Shown here: positions 30,386 through 40,413 of the stretch, piece by piece
Layout of the letters: every line of letters begins with the position of its first letter
Numbering within the stretch: position 1 is the stretch's first letter
Assembly: GCA_902593845.1 (NCBI GenBank)
Contig: CACJJV010000003.1
Location: 49,074-113,073, forward strand
Length of the DNA stretch: 64,000 nt
Reading direction: 5' to 3'
Origin: an uncultured Pelagibacteraceae bacterium
Lineage (GTDB): Bacteria > Pseudomonadota > Alphaproteobacteria > Pelagibacterales > Pelagibacteraceae
The notes under the pieces: generated by a model
Seen by the model: only the letters and a program-made list of their open reading frames with translations
Databases searched by the model: none
What the model was told of the DNA's origin: nothing
Made by a program: the position numbers and the translations under genes

Positions 30386-31177
30386 TTATTCACCCATATT
30401 TATTAACGTCCCTTTTACTCTCGCTCTTAAAAAAGATAGATAAAACAGTCCTATTCCAAAAATTAAATAAATTAAATTCAATAAATAAGCTTGTTTTATA
30501 TTTTCGTAATCTACAAGACCATTTATTAAAATATTTCTGGTTTCATCAAAAATGTAAACTAATGGTAAGCCTTTTGCAATTACTTGGAAAAATTCAGGAA
30601 GGATTTCTATTGGATAGTAGATACAGCCTAAGGGAGCAAGTAAAAATAATGATGACCAAGCTATATTTTCAAAGGATGGTCCGTATCTCATTAAACCTGA
30701 GCTCACAAATAAACCTAGTGTAATCCCAAATATGTACAAACTTAAAAATAATATAAAGAGTGGAAAACCTAATTTTAAAATTGAAACTCCAAATAGTGGA
30801 GAAGTTAAAATAATTGCGGGCACTAGACCGATTAATGTCCTTATCAAAGCAGTAAAAATTAAAGATATAATTATTTCTTTCAGCTTCAATGGAGCAATAA
30901 ATAAATTAGTAAAATTTCTACTCCAGATTTCCTCTAAAAAAAGCATATTAAAACTTATGCTAGATCTAAAAAGAATGTCGTAAAGAATTGCGCATGTAAG
31001 AATTATTCCAAGTGTATTATTGTAATAATCACTATAAATTGAAAAAAATTTAGAAATAAATCCCCAAAGAATAATTTGTATCGTTGGCCAATAAATTAAA
31101 TCCAAAACTCTTGGTAAAGAACTTTTGATGAGATAAAAATGTCTCAAAAAAAGTCCATACATTTTATTTAGATTCAT
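30386..31177 (-). CDS. ABC-2 type transporter permease
   Basis: 263 residues with about six membrane segments and the ABC-2 membrane family layout: RVLDLIYWPTIQIILWGF at the start, EEIWSRNFTNLFIAPLKLKEII in the coupling region, and LGCIYYPIEILPEFFQVIAKGLPLVYIFD before the last segments, similar to NodJ/drug-export permeases. Start overlaps the ATPase stop by 4 bases, so the two proteins form one exporter. The substrate is not evident. Its stop lies 2 bases from the orphan tRNA half. Confidence 0.85.
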   Translation of the reverse strand: MNLNKMYGLFLRHFYLIKSSLPRVLDLIYWPTIQIILWGFISKFFSIYSDYYNNTLGIILTCAILYDILFRSSISFNMLFLEEIWSRNFTNLFIAPLKLKEIIISLIFTALIRTLIGLVPAIILTSPLFGVSILKLGFPLFILFLSLYIFGITLGLFVSSGLMRYGPSFENIAWSSLFLLAPLGCIYYPIEILPEFFQVIAKGLPLVYIFDETRNILINGLVDYENIKQAYLLNLIYLIFGIGLFYLSFLRARVKGTLINMGE

Positions 31178-31902
31178 ATTAAATCTCTTGTAAGTTTTAA
31201 AAAAACTTCCTCCATATTTCTCCTTCCATGTTTCTTAATTAATTCGCCAGGAGTTCCTTGATCAATAATAGATCCTTTATTCATCATTAGAACTGAAGAA
31301 CATAATCTCTCAACTTCTGCCATGTTATGCGAAGCAAGCAGAATAGAGGTTTTTTTTTCTTTTTGGTATTCCTCTAAAAAACTCCTGACAAAATCTCCTG
31401 TTTCAGGATCTAGAGATGCAGTTGGTTCATCAAGAAGAAGAACTGATGGATCATTAATTATAGATTTTGCTAGACTGACCCTATTTTTTTGACCAGAGGA
31501 AAGTTCTCCTGTTATTTTATTAATAAATTCATTAAGCCTCAATTTTTCACAAAGATAATCAATTTTGATTCCAAGTTCTTTTACATCATAAAGTCTTCCA
31601 TAAACTTCAAGATTTTGTTTTACAGTTAATTTTTTTGGTAACTCAATATATGGTGAAATAAAATTTAATTTATTCAATAATTCAACTCTTTGTTTTTCAA
31701 TTTCAATACCATTTATAAGAACCTTCCCTTTAGTAGGCTTTAGTAAACCTAGTATCATACCTATTGTTGTAGTTTTACCACATCCGTTAGGTCCAAGAAT
31801 TCCAATGATTTCATTTTTATTTACTTTAAAAGAAATATCTCGAACAGCTTCTTTTGTGTCATAAGTTTTTGATAAATCAATTATTTCAAGAGGAATAGTC
31901 AT
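31174..31902 (-). CDS. ABC transporter ATP-binding protein
   Basis: 242 residues. Walker A GPNGCGKTT near 37-45, Q-loop region FISPYIELPKKLTVKQN (the usual Gln is replaced by Ser-Pro), signature LSSGQKNRVSLAKS, Walker B SVLLLDEPTASLDPET and the switch His in LLASHNMAEVE. It energises the ABC-2 permease encoded directly downstream and overlaps tsaC by one base. Confidence 0.9.
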   Translation of the reverse strand: MTIPLEIIDLSKTYDTKEAVRDISFKVNKNEIIGILGPNGCGKTTTIGMILGLLKPTKGKVLINGIEIEKQRVELLNKLNFISPYIELPKKLTVKQNLEVYGRLYDVKELGIKIDYLCEKLRLNEFINKITGELSSGQKNRVSLAKSIINDPSVLLLDEPTASLDPETGDFVRSFLEEYQKEKKTSILLASHNMAEVERLCSSVLMMNKGSIIDQGTPGELIKKHGRRNMEEVFLKLTRDLI

Positions 31903-32834
31903 TAAAATTTTGAAGCCCTTATTAATCTATCGTTAATAGTTTTGCCGATTCCTATATTTGGGATTTTGTCTACAGCAATAGATTTGTAATTATCTTTTTT
32001 TATCTTTCTCAAAATGGTGTACAGATTTTTTGCAGCTTCTTTTAAATTGCCCTTTTTTGATAAAAAATAATAGTTCGTTTTGTTAATCTTATTTTTCTTG
32101 ATTAGTAAAAAAGCCTCATCTTTTTTTATTTTTTTAACATTAAGTCTGATTGGGATTCCAGGTGAATAATGAATTTTTAATTGGCCAGGAGCTGAAATTT
32201 TTGAAGGATTTGTATTTATTGAAATTTTCTTCTTTAATATTTTTTGGATAGTTCCAACTTCTAAACCACCTAATCTTAAAATTTTTGGTTTTTTTCTTAG
32301 ATCAATAATTGTAGACTCAACCCCAACCGAAGATCTTCCACCTTCAAGTATATACTTAATTTTTTTTCCAAAATCGTCTTTTACATCTGAAGAAGTTACT
32401 GCACTAACTCTTGAAGATATATTTGCACTAGGTGCTGCGATAGGAAATTTCAAATATTTCAACAGAATTCTTGCTACTGGATGTTTTGGAAATCTCACAG
32501 CAAGAGTATTTTTTTTATTAGTTGCTACTTTTGAAATTTTTGATTTTTTTTTTTGATTTAAGATAAATGTTATTGGCCCAGGACAAAATCTTTTGTATAA
32601 TTTTAAAAAATCAGCGTTTAGATCACAATCATTTTTTAATTTTTTTAAATCATAATAATGAATAATCAGAGGGTTATTCATTGGTCTTTTTTTTAATCTA
32701 AATATTTTTTTACACGCTGTATCAGAATATGCATTCCCAGCTATTCCATAAACAGTTTCGGTTGGTATGGCAACACACTCTCTTTTATTTAAGAGATTCC
32801 TCGCTTTTTTAATATTTGCAAGATTAATTTTCAT
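31902..32834 (-). CDS. tsaC: L-threonylcarbamoyladenylate synthase (Sua5/TsaC with Sua5 domain)
   Basis: 310 residues. YrdC domain to about 200: VAIPTETVYGIAGNAYSD, KKRPMNNPLIIHYYD, CPGPITFIL, VRFPKHPVARILL, and IAAPSANISSRVS. A Sua5-type C-terminal extension follows, joined by the linker ISAPGQLKIHYSPGIP that covers the active site. It makes threonylcarbamoyl-AMP from threonine, bicarbonate and ATP for t6A37 in ANN-reading tRNAs. It is divergent from xseB with only 20 bases in between. Confidence 0.93.
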   Translation of the reverse strand: MKINLANIKKARNLLNKRECVAIPTETVYGIAGNAYSDTACKKIFRLKKRPMNNPLIIHYYDLKKLKNDCDLNADFLKLYKRFCPGPITFILNQKKKSKISKVATNKKNTLAVRFPKHPVARILLKYLKFPIAAPSANISSRVSAVTSSDVKDDFGKKIKYILEGGRSSVGVESTIIDLRKKPKILRLGGLEVGTIQKILKKKISINTNPSKISAPGQLKIHYSPGIPIRLNVKKIKKDEAFLLIKKNKINKTNYYFLSKKGNLKEAAKNLYTILRKIKKDNYKSIAVDKIPNIGIGKTINDRLIRASKF

Positions 32835-32854
32835 GTATTATTTGAGAGTATTAT

Positions 32855-33109
32855 ATGAAAGATAAAAATTTACCAAATGATTATAATTCATTATCTCTTG
32901 AAGAATTAACCACTGAGGCAAATAAGATGATTGAAGAATTGGAAAATCAAAAGGATTTAGGAAACTCTTTAGACAAGTATCAAGATTTAATTAAACTCAA
33001 TAATATAATTGAGAAAAAATTTCAAAAAAATACCAAAGAAATAAATGAGAAAACAAAAGAAAAAATATCCAAGATTAATAAAAAAAAAAATGCAAAGAAA
33101 ATTAAATAA
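32855..33109 (+). CDS. xseB: Exodeoxyribonuclease VII small subunit
   Basis: 84 residues. SLEELTTEANKMIEELENQKD with LGNSLDKYQDLIKL is the small-subunit signature, followed by a Lys-rich tail. It binds the large subunit XseA in single-strand DNA degradation. The gene overlaps ispA by 20 bases, and xseB-ispA-dxs is the conserved alphaproteobacterial order. Confidence 0.85.
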   Translation: MKDKNLPNDYNSLSLEELTTEANKMIEELENQKDLGNSLDKYQDLIKLNNIIEKKFQKNTKEINEKTKEKISKINKKKNAKKIK

Positions 33110-33962
33110 AATTGCAAAAGATACAAATTTGTTTTTAAGAAGATTTATTGCCAAACAAAAAAAATCAAATTTAATAGTTGCAATGAAATACGGTCTTTTT
33201 TCTGGAGGAAAAAAAATAAGATCCAAAATTTTAATTGATGTTGGGTCTCTATTTAAGTTAGATTATAGAACACTTATCGTTATTGGTGCTGCGGTTGAAT
33301 GTATTCATGCGTATTCATTAATACATGACGATTTACCATGTATGGATGATGACTCTATAAGAAGAGGCAAACCATCAGCACATGTAAAATTTGGAGAGGC
33401 TACTGCAGTTTTAGCTGGAAATTCACTTTTAACAATGGCTTTTGAAATTTTAAGTCATAAAGACTTAAGAATTAGTGAAAAAATTAAGATTGATTTAATT
33501 AATAAAATTTCTGAAAGCTCAGGCCATCTTGGAATAGCAGGAGGTCAATATTTAGATTTAAATTATGAACGTAAGAAAATTTCTCAAAAAAAAATTGAAG
33601 AGATGGAAATTAAAAAAACTGGAAAACTTTTTAGCTTTTGTTGTGCAGCACCATTAATAATTAAGAAAAAAAATAAAAGTGATATTAAGAAATTTGAAAA
33701 TATTGGTGCTGATATAGGTTTGTTATTTCAGGTTGCTGATGATTTGATTGATTATAAAGGAAGTTTGCTTGTTGCAGGAAAAAAAACTGGTAAGGATAAA
33801 AAAAAAGGAAAAGCTACCTTAATTAGTTTACTAGGATACAAAAATACTATTAAATATGCTAATAATTTAATCTTAAGAATAAAAAGTAAATTAAAAAAAT
33901 ATGGATCTAAATCAAGAAATTTGTCAGAAACATTAAATTATATTTTGAATAGAAATAAATGA
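33090..33962 (+). CDS. ispA: Farnesyl diphosphate synthase (short-chain polyprenyl synthase)
   Basis: 290 residues from the ATG at 33090 (inside the xseB tail); an upstream in-frame start at 33045 would add only Lys/Arg-rich residues read from the xseB coding region. FARM motif is DDLPCMDDD, the type with a two-residue insertion usual for bacterial farnesyl synthases; the second motif is [20 protein letters not shown] binds isopentenyl diphosphate. It supplies precursors for ubiquinone, undecaprenol and probably carotenoids/retinal. It overlaps dxs by 4 bases. Confidence 0.93.
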   Translation: MQRKLNKIAKDTNLFLRRFIAKQKKSNLIVAMKYGLFSGGKKIRSKILIDVGSLFKLDYRTLIVIGAAVECIHAYSLIHDDLPCMDDDSIRRGKPSAHVKFGEATAVLAGNSLLTMAFEILSHKDLRISEKIKIDLINKISESSGHLGIAGGQYLDLNYERKKISQKKIEEMEIKKTGKLFSFCCAAPLIIKKKNKSDIKKFENIGADIGLLFQVADDLIDYKGSLLVAGKKTGKDKKKGKATLISLLGYKNTIKYANNLILRIKSKLKKYGSKSRNLSETLNYILNRNK

Positions 33963-35872
33963 AAAAAAAATACGAACTGTTAGATGAAATAAATTTTCCA
34001 TCGGATTTAAAAAAATTACCTGAGTCAAAATTACAAAAAGTTGCTGATGAATTAAGAGAGGAAATGATTGATGCTGTCTCGGTGACCGGTGGTCATCTTG
34101 GAGCAAGTCTTGGAGTTGTAGAATTAACTGTGGCTTTACATTATATTTTTAATACACCCAATGATAAGTTAATCTGGGATGTGGGTCATCAGTGCTATCC
34201 ACATAAAATTTTAACTGGTAGAAAAGATAGAATAAGAACTCTTAGACAAGGAAATGGTCTTTCTGGTTTTACAAAAAGATCAGAGAGTGAATACGATCCC
34301 TTTGGTGCTGCACACAGCTCAACATCAATCTCATCAGCTTTAGGTATAGCAGAAGCAAACAAACTGTCTAATAAATCAGACAATGTAATTGCAGTAATTG
34401 GTGACGGGGCAATCAGTGCAGGAATGGCTTATGAAGCTATGAATAATGCTGGTGCTTCAAAAACTAAGATGATCGTAATTTTAAATGATAATGATATGTC
34501 AATCGCTAGACCAGTTGGAGCTATGAGCACTTATTTAGCAAAAATTTTTTCAGGAAAGATTTATTTTAGTCTAAGAGAGACTATTAAATTAATTATGTCA
34601 GCTTTTTCAAAAAGATTTAGTGCTAAGGCTGGTAAAGCAGAGGATTTATTAAGATCAGCTGTGACAGGTGGAACTTTGTTTAGTTCACTCGGATTTTATT
34701 ACATTGGCCCAATAGATGGGCATGATTTAAATTCATTAATTCCAATTTTAAAAAATGCTAGAGACTCTAAGCATGAAGGACCGATTTTAATTCACATTAA
34801 ATCAAAAAAAGGAAAAGGTTATACTTTTGCAGAGGCAGCAAAGGACAATTATCACGGAGTATCAAAATTTAATGTTAAAACTGGTGAACAACTTAAGAGT
34901 ACAAGTAAATTACCATCATATACAAAGGTTTTCGCAAACACCTTAATTCAACATGCTAAAAAGGACAGTAAAATTGTAGCAATTACAGCTGCAATGCCTG
35001 ATGGTACTGGTCTTGATATTTTTCGTAAAGAATTTCCAGATAGGACTTTTGATGTTGGGATTGCTGAGCAACATGCAGTTACATTTGCTGCAGGTTTAGC
35101 TACCGAAAACTTTAAACCCTATGCAGCTATTTATTCCACTTTTCTTCAAAGAGCTTATGATCAAGTAGTTCATGACGTAGCAATTCAAAGTTTACCGGTT
35201 AGATTCGCGATTGATAGAGCGGGACTTGTTGGGGCTGATGGACCAACACATGCTGGAAGTTTTGATACAACATATTTAACTACTTTACCAAATTTTATTG
35301 TTATGGCAGCAAGTGATGAAGCTGAGCTTGTAAGAATGATAAATACCTCAACGGAGATTAATGATAGACCTTGTGCATTTAGGTATCCAAGAGGAACAGG
35401 ATTAGGTTCAATTTTGCCTTCAATAAATGAGAAAATTGAGATAGGGAAATCAAAAATTATCAAAGAGGGAAAAAAATTAGCTATCCTTAATTTTGGAGCA
35501 AGATTGAATGAAACTTTGAAGGCTGCAGAAAATTTATTAAAAAAAGGTGTGCCGATAACAGTTGTTGATGCAAGGTTTGCAAAACCTTTAGACGAAAATC
35601 TTATTTGGCAATTAGCTACAACTCATGAAGCGATCATGACTATAGAGGAGGGTTCAATTGGTGGTTTTGGATCTCATGTGGTAAATTTTTTGACAAAAAA
35701 AGGTTTAATGGACTCTAATTTAAAATTTAGATCATTAACGTTACCGGATATTTTTATTGATCAGGATACTCCAGATAAAATGTATAAAGTGGCAAATCTT
35801 GACTCAGTTTCAATTGAGGAAAAAGTTTTAGATTTACTAAATTCTAATATAGTTTTGAAAAAACAAAATTAA
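33959..35872 (+). CDS. dxs: 1-deoxy-D-xylulose-5-phosphate synthase
   Basis: 637 residues. [22 protein letters not shown] near 42-63, ThDP motif [31 protein letters not shown] in the pyrimidine domain and [10 protein letters not shown]. It joins pyruvate and glyceraldehyde-3-phosphate, the first step of the MEP isoprenoid path; with ispA and ispB in the same 5-kb stretch the isoprenoid supply is grouped here. Its stop shares the bases TTAA with the convergent aroC stop. Confidence 0.96.
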   Translation: MKKKYELLDEINFPSDLKKLPESKLQKVADELREEMIDAVSVTGGHLGASLGVVELTVALHYIFNTPNDKLIWDVGHQCYPHKILTGRKDRIRTLRQGNGLSGFTKRSESEYDPFGAAHSSTSISSALGIAEANKLSNKSDNVIAVIGDGAISAGMAYEAMNNAGASKTKMIVILNDNDMSIARPVGAMSTYLAKIFSGKIYFSLRETIKLIMSAFSKRFSAKAGKAEDLLRSAVTGGTLFSSLGFYYIGPIDGHDLNSLIPILKNARDSKHEGPILIHIKSKKGKGYTFAEAAKDNYHGVSKFNVKTGEQLKSTSKLPSYTKVFANTLIQHAKKDSKIVAITAAMPDGTGLDIFRKEFPDRTFDVGIAEQHAVTFAAGLATENFKPYAAIYSTFLQRAYDQVVHDVAIQSLPVRFAIDRAGLVGADGPTHAGSFDTTYLTTLPNFIVMAASDEAELVRMINTSTEINDRPCAFRYPRGTGLGSILPSINEKIEIGKSKIIKEGKKLAILNFGARLNETLKAAENLLKKGVPITVVDARFAKPLDENLIWQLATTHEAIMTIEEGSIGGFGSHVVNFLTKKGLMDSNLKFRSLTLPDIFIDQDTPDKMYKVANLDSVSIEEKVLDLLNSNIVLKKQN

Positions 35873-36951
35873 CTACACTGAGCTTTGTGAAGAAGATAAT
35901 GATCTAATAAAACACAAGATAACATTGCTTCACCCACAGGTACAGCTCTTATACCCACACATGGATCATGTCTACCTTTTACTGATATACTTGTATTCTT
36001 TCCAAATTTATTGATTGTTTTTCTACTTTTTAAAATTGAAGAAGTTGGCTTTACAGCAAAAGAGACAATTATCTCTTGACCTGAAGAAATGCCTCCTAGA
36101 ATCCCTCCAGCGTTATTAGATTTAAATTTTGTTTTTTTTCTATTTTGAGAAATTTCATCTGAATTTTCCTCACCTGATAATTGTGCTGAGTTCATACCTG
36201 AGCCAATATTAACTCCTTTAACAGCATTTATACTCATCATAGCTGATGCTATGTCAGAGTCTAATTTTGAGTATATAGGTGCTCCTAATCCAGCAGGAAT
36301 ACCGTTCGCTCTTACTTCGATTATCGCTCCACATGACGATCCAGCTTTTCTAATACTTAATAAGTATTTTTCCCAAATTTTTAACATTGATTTATCTGGG
36401 CAAAAAAATGGATTTTTAGAAATTATTTTATCATCCCATTTATTGGTATCACATCCTAATATTCCAAGTTGGGTTACAGCTCCAGTGATTTTAAATTTTT
36501 TTCCTAATTTATTTTCTAAAACTTTTTTTGCCACAGCACCTGCTGCAACTCTTGCAGCTGTTTCTCTTGCAGATGATCTACCACCACCTCTGTAGTCTCT
36601 TATTCCATACTTTTTAAAATATGTGAAATCAGCATGTCCTGGTCTAAATTTATCTTTGATATCATTATAATCCTTTGAACGCATATCCTCATTGTAAATT
36701 ATCAATGATATTGGTGTCCCAGTCGTTTTTCCCTCAAAAACTCCTGAAAGAATTTGAACCTTGTCACTCTCTTTCCTTTGAGTAGTAAACTTTGATTGCC
36801 CAGGTTTTCGTTTGTTTAATTCTTTTTGAATATCCGCTTCTTTTAATGGTATTAATGGTGGACACCCATCTATTATACACCCTATAGCTGGACCATGGGA
36901 TTCTCCCCAAGTTGTAAAACGAAAAGACTTTCCAAAAGTATTAAATGACAT
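35869..36951 (-). CDS. aroC: Chorismate synthase
   Basis: 360 residues. The N-terminal [21 protein letters not shown], central [25 protein letters not shown] and C-terminal [19 protein letters not shown] are the three signatures. It uses reduced FMN to make chorismate from 5-enolpyruvylshikimate-3-phosphate. It is divergent from pdxH with a 33-base gap. Confidence 0.97.
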   Translation of the reverse strand: MSFNTFGKSFRFTTWGESHGPAIGCIIDGCPPLIPLKEADIQKELNKRKPGQSKFTTQRKESDKVQILSGVFEGKTTGTPISLIIYNEDMRSKDYNDIKDKFRPGHADFTYFKKYGIRDYRGGGRSSARETAARVAAGAVAKKVLENKLGKKFKITGAVTQLGILGCDTNKWDDKIISKNPFFCPDKSMLKIWEKYLLSIRKAGSSCGAIIEVRANGIPAGLGAPIYSKLDSDIASAMMSINAVKGVNIGSGMNSAQLSGEENSDEISQNRKKTKFKSNNAGGILGGISSGQEIIVSFAVKPTSSILKSRKTINKFGKNTSISVKGRHDPCVGIRAVPVGEAMLSCVLLDHYLLHKAQCS

Positions 36952-36984
36952 TATTTATATTGTATAGATTATTTTGTTAAAATT

Positions 36985-37611
36985 ATGAATCAAAAAAACT
37001 CACTTGGGCTTAATAAATGCTTCTTAGATCTTGATAATCCATTTGAACTATTTCAAAGATGGTTTGATGAGGCTAAAAAAAAAGAAATTAATGATCCTAA
37101 TGCTTTAGCACTTGGTACAGCAAATAAAGAGGGTATTCCCTCAGTAAGAATGGTTCTGCTTAAAGGTCATAGTGAAAAAGGATTTGTTTTTTATACAAAT
37201 TTAAACAGTCAGAAAGGTAATGAAATTAAAGAAAACCCGAATGCTACAATGTGCTTTCATTGGAAAAGTTTACTAAGACAAATAAGGATAGTTGGAACAT
37301 TAAAACAAGTAGATGATCAAACCGCTGATGAGTACTATAACTCAAGAGCATATGATAGCAGAATAGGTGCTTGGGCCTCAAAACAAAGTAGTATTCTTCA
37401 AAATAGAGATGAACTTTTAGATGCTTTAGAGAATTATAAAAAAAAATATAATGACAAAGATAATGTACCTAGACCAAGCCATTGGTCTGGCTGGAATTTA
37501 ACACCTTCCACAATTGAATTTTGGTTAGATGGAGATAACAGAATACATGAAAGATTAAAGTATTCTTTAGATAAAAATGGTAGTTGGTCAAAAAGTCTTT
37601 TAAGTCCCTAA
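36985..37611 (+). CDS. pdxH: Pyridoxamine 5'-phosphate oxidase
   Basis: 208 residues. NALALGTANKEGIPSVRMVLLKG, GFVFYTNLNSQKGNEI and FHWKSLLRQIRIVGTL form the FMN split barrel; the end GWNLTPSTIEFWLDGDNRIHERLKY is the diagnostic C terminus. It oxidises pyridoxine or pyridoxamine phosphate to pyridoxal phosphate. Its stop shares CTAA with the convergent ispB stop. Confidence 0.96.
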   Translation: MNQKNSLGLNKCFLDLDNPFELFQRWFDEAKKKEINDPNALALGTANKEGIPSVRMVLLKGHSEKGFVFYTNLNSQKGNEIKENPNATMCFHWKSLLRQIRIVGTLKQVDDQTADEYYNSRAYDSRIGAWASKQSSILQNRDELLDALENYKKKYNDKDNVPRPSHWSGWNLTPSTIEFWLDGDNRIHERLKYSLDKNGSWSKSLLSP

Positions 37612-38621
37612 AAATCCCTTGACAAACTAAATGAAGTTAAATTTTCAAGAATATTTCTTTCATTACAGTCTTTAAATATCGATAATGAGTTTGACGCTAA
37701 ATTTATGTAATGATTTGCTTTTTGATAACATTCTTTAATAATTTCATATTGTTTGATTAAAGATAATGTATAATTAAAATCATTTTCATCTCTTCTATCT
37801 TTTATAAAAATACCTTTCAGACTTTCCTTTTCTTTAAGATTTGCTTTTTGAAATAATAAGATTATCGGTAGAGTAATTTTCCCTTCATAAAAATCTTTGC
37901 CAATTTTTTTTCCAAATAACTTTGACTCAGAATTGTAATCTAAAGTATCATCAGCTATTTGAAAAGTTAATCCCAAATTCCTTCCGTAAAATTCTAAAGC
38001 CTCTTTTTCTTTTGATGACACATCTGACAAAATTGCACCAACTTTGGTAGCTGCTGCAAATAATTCAGCAGTTTTCGCAGAAATTATTCTTAAATAAGTT
38101 TCCTCCAACATATCTACTTCTCCTTTGTGTTGTAATTGAAGAACTTCTCCTTGTGCAATCTTAGAGGAAGTTGAAGATAATAATTTTAAAACCTCGATAT
38201 TTCCATCATCTACCATCATTTCAAAACATCTACTAAGTAAATAATCTCCAACTAAAACAGAAGAGTGATTATCCCAAACTTTGTTTAAAGTTTTTCTCCC
38301 CCTTCTAATAGATCCATTATCTATTACATCATCATGCATTAAAGTTGCTGAGTGAATAAGTTCTACACAAGCAGCCAAATTAATATCTCTAGTTCCTTTT
38401 GCATATCCACATAATTTTGCAGAACCTAAAGTTAGTAAGGCTCTTAATCTTTTTCCGCCTGTATCAAGGTGATAGTTTGTCATTTTCTGAACTAAGTCTA
38501 CTTTGCTCTCTAATTTAGACTTTATTTTTTCTTCAACTAACATCAATCTATCTTCAACTGAATTTTTAAGTTGAAAATACGAATTATTAATTTTGTTTTT
38601 TAATTGTATGACACTTCCCAT
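37608..38621 (-). CDS. ispB: Long-chain polyprenyl diphosphate synthase (octaprenyl-type)
   Basis: 337 residues. First Asp-rich motif MHDDVIDNGSIRRG (DDxxD without the insertion seen in ispA), second FQIADDTLDYNS; GGKRLRALL binds isopentenyl diphosphate. Long-chain enzymes of this type make the ubiquinone side chain; chain length (probably 8-10 units) cannot be read with certainty. A promoter-like TTGATA-16-TATTAT lies in front on the minus strand. Confidence 0.93.
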   Translation of the reverse strand: MGSVIQLKNKINNSYFQLKNSVEDRLMLVEEKIKSKLESKVDLVQKMTNYHLDTGGKRLRALLTLGSAKLCGYAKGTRDINLAACVELIHSATLMHDDVIDNGSIRRGRKTLNKVWDNHSSVLVGDYLLSRCFEMMVDDGNIEVLKLLSSTSSKIAQGEVLQLQHKGEVDMLEETYLRIISAKTAELFAAATKVGAILSDVSSKEKEALEFYGRNLGLTFQIADDTLDYNSESKLFGKKIGKDFYEGKITLPIILLFQKANLKEKESLKGIFIKDRRDENDFNYTLSLIKQYEIIKECYQKANHYINLASNSLSIFKDCNERNILENLTSFSLSRDF

Positions 38622-38666
38622 TAATTGAGCAAATTAGTATAATAGGTTGCTTTTTATACTTATCAA

Positions 38667-38694
38667 TTGACGCACCTGAATCTTCAATTATAAG
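38667..38694 (+). promoter_or_regulatory. Sigma-70-type promoter for the S49 peptidase-glyQS-ppdK run
   Basis: TTGACG at 38667-38672, 16-base spacer, TATAAG at 38689-38694, 40 bases before the first ATG at 38735. An imperfect inverted repeat (CACCT at 38673-38677 with AGGTG at 38692-38696) spans the spacer and overlaps the -10, which could be an operator or chance. Confidence 0.6.
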
Positions 38695-38734
38695 GTGTCT
38701 TTATATTCATAAAAAAATTCTATAAATATTAAAA

Positions 38735-39541
38735 ATGCTCTCTTTTTTTAAAAAGAAAAAAATTATTCCACATATTAAGTTAAGTGGAGTTATTGGGAAT
38801 GTAGGGAAATTTAAACAAGGTATAGATTTTTCTGGCCAAGAGGACATTATTACAAAAGCATTTTCTCTAAAAAAAGCACCATGTGTTGCTATAACAATAA
38901 ACTCTCCTGGAGGTTCTCCTGTTCAATCACATTTAATTTACAGCTTAATTAGACAACAGGCAAAAAAAAATAAAAAAAAAGTAATAGTTTTTGCCGAAGA
39001 TGTAGCAGCCTCAGGCGGATATCTAATAGCTTGTGCTGGAGATGAAATTTATGCGAACTCAAGTTCAATAATAGGCTCAATAGGAGTAATCTACTCTTCT
39101 TTTGGTTTTACAGAATTGATAAAAAAGATAGGTGTTGAGAGAAGAGTGCATACTGCTGGGAAGAATAAAAGTACATTAGACCCATTTCTAGATGAAAAAA
39201 AGGAAGACATCGAAAGATTAAAAAATATACAATTAGATCTACATAAAGATTTTATAGAGGTAGTCGAAAAAAGCAGGTCATCAAAACTTAAAAAATCTGA
39301 AGTAGAATTATTTTCAGGTGAATTTTGGTCAGGTAGAAAAGCCAAAGATCTTGGTTTGATAGATGATATAGGAAATGCAAATCAGATATTAAGAGAAAAA
39401 TTTGGAGAAGATGTTGTTATTAAAAAATTTGAAAAATCAAAAAGCTGGCTTAGTAAAAAATTATCGTCTTCAAATGATCATGTTGATCAATTAGCAAACA
39501 TATTAGAGGAAAAATCAGTTTGGCAAAAATATGGCCTCTAA
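38735..39541 (+). CDS. S49 family signal-peptide-peptidase-like protease
   Basis: 268 residues. [14 protein letters not shown] near 61-74, then [36 protein letters not shown] around 89-125, whose Ser in ASGGY is the nucleophile of the SppA/SohB family. The catalytic Lys should lie in the following domain as in short bacterial SppA. There is no obvious N-terminal membrane anchor, unlike SohB, so a membrane association is uncertain. It overlaps glyQ by 11 bases. Confidence 0.88.
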   Translation: MLSFFKKKKIIPHIKLSGVIGNVGKFKQGIDFSGQEDIITKAFSLKKAPCVAITINSPGGSPVQSHLIYSLIRQQAKKNKKKVIVFAEDVAASGGYLIACAGDEIYANSSSIIGSIGVIYSSFGFTELIKKIGVERRVHTAGKNKSTLDPFLDEKKEDIERLKNIQLDLHKDFIEVVEKSRSSKLKKSEVELFSGEFWSGRKAKDLGLIDDIGNANQILREKFGEDVVIKKFEKSKSWLSKKLSSSNDHVDQLANILEEKSVWQKYGL

Positions 39542-40412
39542 AAAAATTAAAAAAAAACCAAAATTTCAAACTTTCCAAGATACAATTATAAATCTTCAAA
39601 AATTTTGGAGTAAAAATGGATGTGTAATTTTACAACCTTATGATATGGAAGTTGGAGCTGGAACATTTCATCCAGCTACTACTCTAAGATCTCTTGGACC
39701 TAAGCCATGGAAAGCAGCCTATGTTCAACCTTCACGAAGACCTACAGATGGAAGATATGGAGATAATCCAAATAGACTTCAGCATTATTATCAATTTCAA
39801 GTTATAATAAAACCTTCTCCAATTAATATTAAAAAACTTTATTTAAATAGTCTGTCGGTAATAGGAATTAATCATAAAGAACACGATATTAGATTTGTTG
39901 AAGATGATTGGGAAAGCCCAACTCTAGGTGCTGCAGGTCTTGGATGGGAAGTTTGGTGTGATGGAATGGAAATATCTCAATTTACATATTTTCAACAAAT
40001 GGCAGGTTTTGAATGTAAACCAGTGTCAGTAGAGATAACTTATGGCCTTGAAAGAATTTGTATGTTTACCCAGCAGAAAAAAAATGTTTATGATTTAGTT
40101 TGGAATGATGAAGGAATTGATTACAGGGAAGTATTTCATCAATCAGAAAAAGAATTTTCAGCTTATAACTTTGAGCATGCTAATACAGAAAATTTATTTA
40201 AAATATTTGATATGCATGAGAGCGAAGCAAAATCATTAGTTGAAAAAAATATATCTTTACCTGCATACGATCAATGTTTGAAAGCTAGTCATATATTTAA
40301 CGTATTAGATGCTCGTGGAGCAATTAGTGTTGCGCAAAGAGCAGAATATATTGGTCGAATAAGAGAAATTACAAAACAAGCTGCTACAATTTGGGTACAG
40401 TCGCAAACATAG
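39531..40412 (+). CDS. glyQ: Glycyl-tRNA synthetase alpha subunit
   Basis: 293 residues. [37 protein letters not shown] near the start, [21 protein letters not shown], and the class II motif 3-like [11 protein letters not shown] are highly conserved. Together with GlyS it forms the bacterial alpha2beta2 enzyme. glyS follows after one base. Confidence 0.97.
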   Translation: MASKKIKKKPKFQTFQDTIINLQKFWSKNGCVILQPYDMEVGAGTFHPATTLRSLGPKPWKAAYVQPSRRPTDGRYGDNPNRLQHYYQFQVIIKPSPINIKKLYLNSLSVIGINHKEHDIRFVEDDWESPTLGAAGLGWEVWCDGMEISQFTYFQQMAGFECKPVSVEITYGLERICMFTQQKKNVYDLVWNDEGIDYREVFHQSEKEFSAYNFEHANTENLFKIFDMHESEAKSLVEKNISLPAYDQCLKASHIFNVLDARGAISVAQRAEYIGRIREITKQAATIWVQSQT

Positions 40413-40413
40413 A

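Noticed and set aside
32855..33226. Earlier ATG at 33045 as the ispA start
   Set aside because: It would add 15 Lys/Arg-rich residues that are the xseB tail read in another frame; the ATG at 33090 gives the usual N terminus.
38673..38700. Riboswitch or small RNA ahead of the S49 peptidase gene
   Set aside because: The imperfect hairpin lies within the promoter itself, upstream of the likely transcription start, so it would not be in the mRNA.
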